From Epinephelus fuscoguttatus (taxonomy: Eukaryota > Chordata > Actinopteri > Perciformes > Serranidae), in NCBI RefSeq assembly GCF_011397635.1, contig NC_064765.1:255001-319000 (forward strand): 64,000 nt of DNA, read 5' to 3'. The position numbers and the translations under genes are program-made. This document shows positions 44,101 through 56,093 of this stretch, piece by piece (the stretch's first letter is position 1; each line of letters opens with the position of its first letter). The notes beneath the pieces were generated by a model. It worked only from the letters and a program-made list of their open reading frames with translations. It searched no databases and had not been told where the DNA came from.

Positions 44101-47100
44101 TATGTGTCCTCTGTGTCCTCTGTGTATCCCCTGTGTGTCCTCTGTGTGTCCTCTGTGTATCCTCTGTGTGTCCTCTGTGTGTCCTCTGTGTATCCTCTGT
44201 GTGTCTCCTGTGTGTCCCCTGTCCTCTCTTGTTTGCAGCATTGGAGGATATGGAACGTATCAAAACGTCATCACACTGGCGAGTACGTTACTTTATTTTA
44301 CTCAGATTGATTTTTAAAGAAAACATGCTACACGTCAATAATTTTCAGGGTGACCTGTTTTTTCATTTCAGGATGGCCTGTGTTTTATTTCATGTTATAC
44401 AACAGTGCAATCTGATTGGTCGAGAGACAGTAAAACTGTGATGATATTGGAGTACAACATCACAGTTATTTCACTGTGTATGTATCACTCCGCCTCACAG
44501 CTGATTACAATCAACAATCAAATCAAAACTGACGGTTAGTGTCAGTTAGGTCAGCAGTTGCGTTGTAGGCTAATTAATTCATCCACTGTCAAACAGCCAA
44601 AAATATGGATTTATTTCCTAAAATAAGTTTTGAATTGAACTATGAATGGTCATCAGAGGAAGATGAGGGAGAGGAGAAGCTGAATCCATCTGAGCACACA
44701 TCCAGGTTTGTCAGTGTTTCATCAGCGGAGCTCAATGACTTGGAGAAAAGCAACATACTGTCAGATCAGAAGGCAGAGTCGGCTGTGCCTGTGAAGCCAC
44801 AGTCCACCATGCAGTCACCACAGACTTATTTCACCGGCTGCACAATGAATGGAAACATGCAGATAAATGTGTGTAAAGAGTAAATGCCTGGCGCACCATG
44901 TCTGCGTTACATAGCAACGGTGACAGTGGAGTCCTGAGGGAACTATTTTTGTTGGCGGAAGACAAATAAAATGCTTAAATTATCTATTTTGTCCTCATTT
45001 TTCAACATTTCTTAATCAGCCTTGCTTATTTAACTGTTGAACTGTTGTATAAAAGCAATATCACACTCGAGCTCGTGATGTTGTACTGTGAGGCCTGCGG
45101 CCTCTTACCTACGACCGAATCACAGCCGTGATGATATCACAGTACAACATCACTCCCTCTTGTGTGATATTGCTTAAATGACCTGTGTTTTATTTCATGA
45201 TGACCTGTGTTTTTATTTCAGAATGACCTGTTGTTTCATGTCAGGATGACCTGTGTTTTATTTTATGATGACCTGTTGTTTCATTTCATGATGACCTGTG
45301 TTTTATTTCAGGATGACCTGTGTGACCTGTGTTTTATTTCATGATGACCTGTTGTTTCATTTCATGATGACCTGTGTTTTATTTCAGGATGGCCTGTGTG
45401 ACCTGTGTTTTATTTCAGGATGGCCTGTGTTTTATTTCATGATGACCTGTGTTTTATTTCAGGATGGCCTGTGTTTTATTTCAGGATGACCTGTGTTTTA
45501 TTTCAGGATGACCTGTGTGACCTGTGTTTTATTTCAGGATGGCCTGTGTTTTATTTCAGGATGACCTGTGTTTTATTTCATGATGACCTGTGTTTTATTT
45601 CAGGATGGCCTGTGTTTTATTTCATGACGACCTGTGTTTTATTTCAGGATGACCTGTGTTTTATTTCAGGATGGCCAGTGTTTTATTTCATAATGACCTG
45701 TGTTTTATTTCAGGATGACCTGTGTGACCTGTGTTTTATTTCAGGATGGCCTGTGTTTTATTTCATGATGACTTGTGTTTTATTTCAGGACGGCCTGTGT
45801 GACCTGTGTTTTATTTCATGATGACCTGTTGTTTCATTTCATGATGACCTGTGTTTTATTTCAGGATGACCTGTGTTTTATTTCATAATGACCTGTGTTT
45901 TATTTCAGGATGACCTGTGTTTTATTTCATGATGACCTGTGTTTTATTTCAGGATGACCTGTGTTTTATTTCATGATGACCTGTGTTTTATTTCAGGATG
46001 ACCTGTGTTTTATTTCAGGATGGCCTGTGTGACCTGTGTTTTATTTCAGGATGGCCTGTGTTTTATTTCATGATGACCTATGTTTTATTTCAGGATGACC
46101 TGTTGTTTCATTTCAGGACGACCTGTGTTTTATTTATCAGATATGAGTCACTTAACTGTTTGATCATGTGGTCGTCCAGATATCTTTAAACTCTTCAATC
46201 CCAACCTGCTGGGTCCGTCACCTGTGTGGACCTTCCACGGCCAGCCAACCACCATCAACCAGACCGGATTCAACTTCGCCGTCACTGGCCACAACACGCT
46301 GTAAGACTCCACCCACTCACACCATCACTATTTCAGTGGTCCTCAACTGTGTTCATATCAATGGCCCTTGAAGTGACACACATCAGATAACCAACCCCTG
46401 TTTGATGAGGTTTCTCTTTAGGAACATCCGTCTGAAAAACAGGTCTGTTGTCAGATTCAAGACCAGAATGAGCAGGTAGCTGTGGAGGAGGTGAAACCTT
46501 TGATCAGAGCAGTTGCTCTCATGACTCTCACTGTGTTCACCTCTACACTGAATTAAATGGTGACAATTAACTTTTATTCATTTATCTGAGACCACCTGGA
46601 GCTCTGAAAGGACCCCGGGGGATCCTCTGACCCCTGGTTGAGAACCAGTGGTTCATGTTATATCTGTAGTTTTTAGTTGGAGCAGCAGGTCATCAGCTCG
46701 CTGTGTTGGCTGGTGGGTCCACAGAACTTTACCCATCTGTCCCCATCTGTCCCCCCGTCACATTAAAGACATGAGGGCAGCAGAGGACAGACTTAAAGAC
46801 ATTTCCGTCATAAACTGAGGCAGAAAATTAAACAAGTTGGTGCATAAACATTCACCAGAACACAGGAAATGACATGTTTCATACTCAAACCTTTCTGGTG
46901 CAGGAGCCCACCCCACCTTTTATCAGTTACAGACAGATTACAGTCTGGTTTATGTAAACAGTGACACCATGTCATGAAGTAAACAATAAATAAATTATAA
47001 CAATTAAAGATAATTGTCATGTTGCAGCTGTTACAGAGTTCAGACTCTGACAGTCTTCATTATCTTCTTCTTCAGTTCAAACATCAAAATAATTTAATTA

Positions 47101-50100
47101 TCACAGTAAATGATATAATGGTGTTTAGTGTTTAGTGTGTGTGTGTGTGTGTGTGTGCGTGGGTGGGTGTGCGTGTGCGCGTGTGCGTATGTTGATCTGC
47201 AGGAATGTCTCAGATCAGATCAGACACATGATCGACACCTTCAGGTCGTACCCGGTGAGTCTCTGCGTTCTGTTTTTGAGATGATGAATGTGTTTACTTC
47301 CTGTCGTGGCGTTCACGGTCAGCTGGTCTCTGTCAGGGTCTGAACTATGACGAGGACTGGAAGGTGGTGACGATGCTCATTGGCATGAACGACATCTGTG
47401 ACTACTGCAAAGACAAAGTAAGACAAGTCGCTCAGACAGAGTTTAATATGAATGTGTTTATGTGATCATTGTTATTATATGTCATTTTTTAGTTTTCTCT
47501 TTAACAATATTAAAGGTGAATGTTTCAGATCAAGTTTCCTGATGCTCTGCTCTGTTCATTATTTATCTCTATCCATGTTGTGTATTTCAAACTCTGCATT
47601 AATAAAAACATAAACAACATAAACATGATTGTGAGCAGTTTAAATGTGTGTGTGGGGTCACCACTCTGTGACGTCACTGTGTGTTTGTGTTCACAGGTGA
47701 AACCAGGGGCGAAAATCCCATTTCGTAGTTGGGGGGGAAAATAAACAGTAAAATTTTAGAGAATAATTCCGGGGGGGGGGGGGGGACAAGGAAAAAAAGT
47801 TGTAGCCTGTCTTTTATACAACATCTTTTACCGCAATTTGACGGTTTAATCTTTTCTCTATCTCTCCAACAGGCAGGCATAGGACCTTTCTTAGCACTGG
47901 CTGAGTCCACCTGCACATGTCCAGATTTAAAACAAAATGATTGAAAGCAAATTAACATGTACACATCGACAACAGTCAGGTGCACCGTGTTGTCCAAGGT
48001 GCTGAGTGGATCCGTCCTCTCTGGCTGGCTGCAGCAGCAAACCGTTTTGTTTGGTTTTTTTTTCATTTTTTTACCGGCAGTGAGATAAACATTTCCTGCA
48101 ATTAAACTGGTGAACTGGTTTATAAACAGTGTGCTGTGAGATCTGCCGCTGCACACCTCACAACCGTGCGTAATAATCGCTGGTAATGGCTGCTCCTCGT
48201 CAGTTAAACTGCACGTCTGTCATGTTTGTCTCACTGACAGGTGGAGAGCTTACAGATATTTTGCTTTTGAATAATGCAGGAGAAATGTTGCAGACAGTTT
48301 ATATTATCAGTCTGGGCCTGGGGCTTGTTGTAACAGTAAATGGGATGTGTTGTAACTTGTGTAAGTTAAACTGTGTCTGTGTGAGTGAACATCTTACCCC
48401 GCTGTGCACGATGTGGACTGCCGGGTCCAGCCACACGCTGCTGCTGCTGCCAAGTACTAACTGCTGCTAGCCCCGCCCGCTGGAAAGAGTGTGGGATATA
48501 CCACTACTAGGAATGGGAGGGGGGGACTAAATCTTTTAAGATTTAAATAGCACATTATTGCGCGATTACAATGAGCACCACTTACATTGTGCTTTTAATA
48601 AATACTACTGCACTGTTCAAAAATTATTAATTGTGTCTCAAATGATTCTAGGGGGGTACAGCTTTATTGAAGGGGGAGTCATGTCCCCCCTGCCCCCCCC
48701 GGGATTTCCGCCCCTGGGTGAAACACATCAGGTACAGTTCTCCACCAGCGTCTGTCTCTTTAAATCTGATGCATATTAAAAATTAAAAAGTGTTTCCTCC
48801 CCACAGTCTGACTTCAATGGTTTATGATAATTATGAGACACAAAACTGTACAGGTTAACATTCAGCCTTTAAATTTACAGAAATAATCAAAGAGAGATGA
48901 AGGGTTGTGTCAGAGTGTAACAGTGAGCCTCCTCCTCTTCCTCACAGACTCTGTTCTCTCCGGACCGTTTCATTCATCACATGACAGCAGCTCTGAACAT
49001 GATGATGGACCAGGTGACACGTCATCACTCACAACGACATCACACATCAACAAATATAATAAATACTAAAGTCCAGCTGCTCAGAGTACACAATTACATT
49101 CAGTAGAAATACTCAAGTACTGTACTCACTGTGAAACTTCAGTTAAAGGCCCGGTCTCTTTTACAAACCCAGTTTAGCTCCACATTCAGACAGGTAAAGG
49201 CCTGTCTCTATTAGACGCCTGGTCTGGTTTGATATAGAAGATCTTTGGTTGTTGTTTTTACCTCAAAATGTGTTTCTGTTCCTGGATTACTCTGTAACTC
49301 ATTCATAATCCTTCAGTCTGTAAGAGTCCTCACATCAAAACAATCAGAAGGGAGTGAAATAAAAATTGATCTGAGCTGTGAGATTGTTTTAACAGGATAG
49401 TGTTTTAACAGGATAAAGTCTTTAGCAGGATAAAGTGTTTTAACAGGATAAAGTGTTTAACAGGATAAAGTGTTTAACAGGATAAAGTCTTTTAACAGGA
49501 TAAAGAGTTTAACAGGATAAAGTGTTTAACAGGATAAAGTGTTTTAACAGGATAAAGCGTTTAACAGGATAAAGCGTTTAACAGGATAAAGTGTTTAACA
49601 GGATAAAGTCTTTTAACAGGATAAAGCGTTTAACAGGATAAAGCGTTTAACAGGATAAAGTGTTTTAACAGGATAAAGCGTTTAACAGGATAAAGTGTTT
49701 AACAGGATAAAGTCTTTTAACAGGATAAAGCGTTTAACAGGATAAAGCGTTTAACAGGATAAAGTGGTTTAACAGGATAAAGCGTTTAACAGGATAAAGC
49801 GTTTAACAGGATAAAGTGTTTTAACAGGATAAAGCGTTTAACAGGATAAAGCGTTTAACAGGATAAAGTGTTTAACAGGATAAAGCGTTTAACAGGATAA
49901 AGCGTTTAACAGGATAAAGTGTTTTAACAGGATAAAGTCTTTAACAGGATAAAGTGTTTAACAGGATAAAGTCTTTTAACAGGATAAAGCGTTTAACAGG
50001 ATAAAGCGTTTAACAGGATAAAGTGTTTTAACAGGATAAAGCGTTTAACAGGATAAAGCGTTTAACAGGATAAAGTGTTTTAACAGGATAAAGTCTTTAA

Positions 50101-53100
50101 CAGGATAAAGTCTTTTAACAGGATAAAGCGTTTAACAGGATAAAGTGTTTTAACAGGATAAAGCGTTTAACAGGATAAAGTGTTTTAACAGGATAAAGTC
50201 TTTAACAGGATAAAGTCTTTTAACAGGATAAAGCGTTTAACAGGATAAAGTCTTTTAACAGGATAAAGTGTTTTAACAGGATAAAGTCTTTAACAGGATA
50301 AAGTGTTTTAACAGGATAAAGTCTTTAACAGGATAAAGCGTTTAACAGGATAAAGTGTTTTAACAGGATAAAGCGTTTAACAGGATAAAGTGTTTAACAG
50401 GATAAAGTGTTTTAACAGGATAAAGTCTTTAACAGGATAAAGTCTTTTAACAGGATAAAGCGTTTAACAGGATAAAGTGTTTTAACAGGATAAAGTCTTT
50501 AACAGGATAAAGTCTTTTAACAGGATAAAGCGTTTAACAGGATAAAGTCTTTTAACAGGATAAAGTGTTTTAACAGGATAAAGTCTTTAACAGGATAAAG
50601 TGTTTTAACAGGATAAAGTCTTTAACAGGATAAAGCGTTTAACAGGATAAAGTGTTTTAACAGGATAAAGCGTTTAACAGGATAAAGTGTTTTAACAGGA
50701 TAAAGTCTTTAACAGGATAAAGTCTTTTAACAGGATAAAGCGTTTAACAGGATAAAGTGTTTTAACAGGATAAAGCGTTTAACAGGATAAAGTGTTTAAC
50801 AGGATAAAGTGTTTTAACAGGATAAAGCGTTTAACAGGATGAAGCGTTTAACAGGATAAAGCGTTTAACAGGATAAAGTGTTTTAACAGGATAAAGTCTT
50901 TAACAGGATAAAGCGTTTAACAGGATAAAGTGTTTTAACAGGATAAAGTGTTTAACAGGATAAAGTCTTTAACAGGATAAAGTGTTTAACAGGATAAAGC
51001 GTTTAACAGGATGGAGTGTTTAACAGGATGAAGTGTTTAACAGGATAAAGTCTTTTAACAGGATAAAGTCTTTTAACAGGATAAAGTGTTTTAACAGGAT
51101 AAAGTGTTTAACAGGATAAAGTGTTTAACAGGATGAAGCGTTTAACAGGATAAAGTCTTTTAACAGGATAAAGTGTTTAACAGGATGAAGCGTTTAACAG
51201 GATAAAGTGTTTTAACAGGATAAAGCGTTTAACAGGATAAAGCGTTTAACAGGATAAAGTGTTTTAACAGGATAAAGCGTTTAACAGGATAAAGTGTTTT
51301 AACAGGATAAAGTCTTTAACAGGATAAAGTCTTTTAACAGGATAAAGCGTTTAACAGGATAAAGCGTTTTAACAGGATAAAGCGTTTAACAGGATAAAGT
51401 GTTTAACAGGATAAAGTGTTTTAACAGGATAAAGCGTTTAACAGGATGAAGCGTTTAACAGGATAAAGCGTTTAACAGGATAAAGTGTTTTAACAGGATA
51501 AAGTCTTTAACAGGATAAAGCGTTTAACAGGATAAAGTGTTTTAACAGGATAAAGTGTTTAACAGGATAAAGTCTTTAACAGGATAAAGTGTTTAACAGG
51601 ATAAAGCGTTTAACAGGATGGAGTGTTTAACAGGATAAAGTCTTTTAACAGGATAAAGTCTTTTAACAGGATAAAGTGTTTAACAGGATAAAGTGTTTAA
51701 CAGGATGAAGCGTTTAACAGGATAAAGTCTTTTAACAGGATAAAGTGTTTAACAGGATGAAGCGTTTAACAGGATAAAGTCTTTTAACAGGATAAAGTGT
51801 TTAACAGGATAAAGCGTTTAACAGGATAAAGTGTTTTAACAGGATAAAGTCTTTAACAGGATAAAGTGTTTTAACAGGATAAAGTCTTCAACAGGATAAA
51901 GTGTTTTAACAGGATAAAGTGTTTAACAGGATGAAGCGTTTAACAGGATAAAGTCTTTTAACAGGATAAAGCGTTTAACAGGATAAAGCGTTTAACAGGA
52001 TAAAGTGTTTTAACAGGATAAAGTGTTTAACAGGATAAAGTGTTTTAACAGGATAAAGTGTTCTAACAGGATAAAGTGTTTAACAGGATAAAGTGTTCTA
52101 ACAGGATAAAGTGTTTAACAGGATAAAGTGTTTTAACAGGATAAAGTGTTTAACAGGATAAAGTGTTTAACAGGATGAAGTCTTTTAACAGGATAAAGTG
52201 TTTAACAGGATAAAGTGTTAACAGGATAAAGTGTTTTAACAGGATAAAGCGTTTAACAGGATAAAGTGTTTTAACAGGATAAAGTGTTTAACAGGATAAA
52301 GTGTTTAACAGGATGAAGTCTTTTAACAGGATAAAGTGTTTAACAGGATAAAGTGTTAACAGGATAAAGTGTTTTAACAGGATAAAGTGTTCTAACAGGA
52401 TAAAGTGTTTAACAGGATAAAGTGTTTTAACAGGATAAAGTGTTTAACAGGATAAAGCGTTCTAACAGGATAAAGTGTTTTAACAGGATAAAGTGTTTAA
52501 CAGGATAAAGTGTTTTAACAGGATAAAGCGTTTAACAGGATAAAGTGTTTAACAGGATAAAGCGTTTAACAGGATAAAGTCTTTTAACAGGATAAAGCGT
52601 TTAACAGGATAAAGTGTTTTAACAGGATGAAGTGTTTAACAGGATAAAGTGTTTTAACAGGATAAAGTGTTTAACAGGATAAAGTGTTTAACAGGATGAA
52701 GTCTTTTAACAGGATAAAGTGTTTAACAGGATAAAGTGTTAACAGGATAAAGTGTTTAACAGGATGAAGTCTTTTAACAGGATAAAGTGTTTAACAGGAT
52801 AAAGTGTTAACAGGATGAAGTCTTTAACAGGATAAAGTGTTTAACAGGATAAAGCGTTTAACAGGATAAAGTGTTTAACAGGATAAAGTGTTTAACAGGA
52901 TGAAGTCTTTTAACAGGATAAAGTTTTTAACAGGATAAAGCGTTTAACAGGATAAAGTGGGGTTGTGTTGGAATGTCAGGAGCTGTAATCCGTTCTGATG
53001 TCTGTCAGAGTTCGATCAGATTAATGATTAATAATTGATACATTATCTGAAGCCAGATTTTATACAGAAATATTCAGACTGGTTTAAATCAACAGTCTGG

Positions 53101-55541
53101 TTGTATTTCCTGATCTTTGCTGAGGGACAGTTTGTTGTGAAAGAATTTAAAGCCTGTGTCAAATACAGGCCTGTAGAGTTCAGTGATTACAGTAAACAAT
53201 ATCCCGGGGCTACTAACTGAAGTTTTACAGTTGTGAGTATATGAGTTCAGAGCTCAGTGAAATCATGAACTCAGATTAATGCTGTCATTAACAACATGTT
53301 GATCAAAAGACAACTTCATCTGTCCCCAGTTATGTCATAAAACATGATACACAGTAAAGACAGGTTCAACTCTTCACCTGAGACACGTCTGAATACTGTC
53401 AGTGTGAAAGTTGACTGTTCTTCAGTTTGACTGAAACTCTCAGATGTGACAGACAGAGACAGGAAGTGATGTCACTGAAGGTGCTCCTCTGGTTTCAGAT
53501 CCCCAGGACCATCGTCAACGTGGTGCAGATTCTTCCCATGAAGCCTCTCAGAGAAGTTCAGAGACCCACTCTGGGCTGTCAGCTGCAAAGGTTACCTTAT
53601 ATTAACCTGTTTATACCTGTCCTCACCTGTCTTTCCTCTCCTCACCTGTCCTTACCTGTCCTCACCTGTCTTTAACTGTCCTCACCTGTCCTTACCTGTA
53701 CTCACCTGTCCTTGCCTGTCCTCACCTGTACTCACCTGTCCTCATCACCTGTCTTTAGTTGTATTCACCTGTCCTCACCTGTACTCACCTGTCCTTGCCT
53801 GTCCTCACCTGTACTCACCTGTCCTCATCACCTGTCTTTAGTTGTATTCACCTGTACTCACCTGTCTTTAACTGTCCTCACCTGTACTCACCTGTACTCA
53901 CCTGTCCTCGCCTGTCCTCACCTGTACTCACCTGTACTCACCTGTCCTCGCCTGTCCTCACCTGTACTCACCTGTCCTCATCACCTGTCTTTAGCTGTAT
54001 TCACCTGTCCTCACCTGTCTTTAACTGTCCTCACCTGTACTCACCTGTCCTCATCACCTGTCTTTACCTGTACTTACCTGTACTCACCTGTCTTTACCTG
54101 TACTTACCTGTACTCACCTGTCTTTACCTGTCCTCACCTGTCTTCAACTGTCCTCGCCTGTCTTCAACTGTCCTCACCTGTCCTTACCTGTCCTCACCTG
54201 TCCTTACCTGTCCTCACCTTTCTTTACGTGTCCTCACCTGTCCTTACCTGTCGTCACCTGTCTTTACATCACGCCAATCAGAAAATCTGTACTATCCCTT
54301 TTTTTTAAAAAAAAATCTAATAATCTGTTAATCTGATACCCTAATAATCCAACAGTGCAATAATCTTGTAATCTAATAATAAACAGTGTGATAATATGAT
54401 AATCAAATAATCCCACAGCGTGATAATCCAATACCCTAATAATCCAACAGTGTGATAATATGTTAATCTAATAATCCAACAGTGTGATAATATGTTAATC
54501 TAATAATCCAATAGTGTGATAATCTGATAATCTAATAATCCAATAGTGTGATAATCTAATAATCCAATAGTGTGATAATCTAATAATCCAACAGTGCGAT
54601 AATCTGATAATCTAATAATCCAACAGTGTGATAATATGTTAATCTAATAATCCAACAGTGTGATAATCTGATAATCTAATAATCCAATAGTGTGATAATC
54701 TAATAATCCCACAGTGTGATAATATGTTGATCTAATAATCCAACAGTGTGATAATATGTTAATCTAATAATCCAACAGTGTGATAATCTGATAATCTAAT
54801 AATCCAACAGTGTGATAATCTGGTAATCTAATAATCCAACAGTGTGATAATCTAATAATGGGACAGTGTGATAATCTGATAATCTAATAATCTAACAGTG
54901 TGATAATCTGCTGACAGGAAATTTTGCTCGTGTCTGGTTAAACCTGAAGAAAACTCCACTGAGCTGACGGAGCTGCTGCAGGTGAACCTCCAGTTCCAGG
55001 TGAGGTCATGAACTGAAGATAATACTGTTAATCCTGACAATAATCCATCAATTTTAATCTGTGTTCAGCCCTCAGGGAACATCGTGGTGATGTCGTTCTG
55101 CTCTCTGATTTTTCTTGTCAACAGAGCAGATTAACGAAGCTTCTGAGCGGAGATCGTTTCTTCAAAAAGGACTTTGCTGTTGTTCTTCAGCCTTATTTAG
55201 AGACGGCCGGTCCTCCCAGACTTCCTGTGAGTCTCACATTTAACAGGATGTATCTTTAATTATTTACTCAGAGAGGAGACTCTGCTGCTGGTTTATTATT
55301 TTCATTCACAGATGTTTTCATAACTTCTCATCGGATGGTGCGACACAGACACACAAAGTTTTACCCAGTGATTAGAAGCTGTGCTCAAACACTGCTGAAG
55401 ACATCTGACCTGACTCAGCCTGAAGGGGGCGCTGTAATTACCGTCTTTAATCACATCTCCTACACCTTAATGAAACCTGCTACAGACACATTGTCTGTGT
55501 GTCTGTCTGTCTGTCTGTCTGTGTCTGTCTGTGTGTCTGTG

Positions 55542-55572
<31 letters not shown>

Positions 55573-55736
55573 TACCTGTCTGTGTGTCTGTCTCTGACCT
55601 GTCTATCTCTTACCTGTCTGACTGTCTGTCTCTTACCTGTCTGTGTGTCTGTCTCTGACCTGTCTATCTCTTACCTGTCTGACTGTCTGTCTCTTACCTG
55701 TCTGTGTGTCTGTCTCTGACCTGTCTGTCTCTTACC

Positions 55737-55767
<31 letters not shown>

Positions 55768-55872
55768 GTGTCTGTGTGTCTGTCTGTCTGTGTGTCTGTC
55801 TGTCTCTTACCTGTCTGTGTGTCTGTCTCTTACCTGTCTGTGTGTCTGTCTCTGACCTGTCTGTCTCTTACC

Positions 55873-55907
<35 letters not shown>

Positions 55908-56054
55908 GTGTCTGTCTGTCTCTTACCTGTCTGTGTGTCTGTCTCTTACCTGTCTGTCTGTCTGTCTGTCTGTGTGTCTGTCTGTCTCTTACCTGTCTGT
56001 GTGTCTGTCTCTTACCTGTCTGTGTGTCTGTCTCTGACCTGTCTGTCTCTTACC

Positions 56055-56093
<39 letters not shown>

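Larger units (their letters stand above)
44345..46136. repeat. 22-bp minisatellite in plb1 intron 6, split by an insertion
   Basis: Unit ATGACCTGTGTTTTATTTCA plus GG or TG. Two copies lie at 44345-44390 and about 43 more at 45177-46136, separated by the foldback element. Each unit carries TGACCT, the nuclear-receptor half-site. Open frames here ([13 protein letters not shown]-like) are repeat artefacts. Confidence 0.93.

Noticed and set aside
48186-48470. 94-codon frame inside the hAT-type element
   Set aside because: No transposase motif or zinc finger (BED) can be seen. The element is too short to be autonomous.
47697-48734. A 14-nt exon in plb1 split by the hAT-type element
   Set aside because: Including 14 nt would break the reading frame between exons 9 and 10, which join in phase without it. 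Kept only as a question in the findings.
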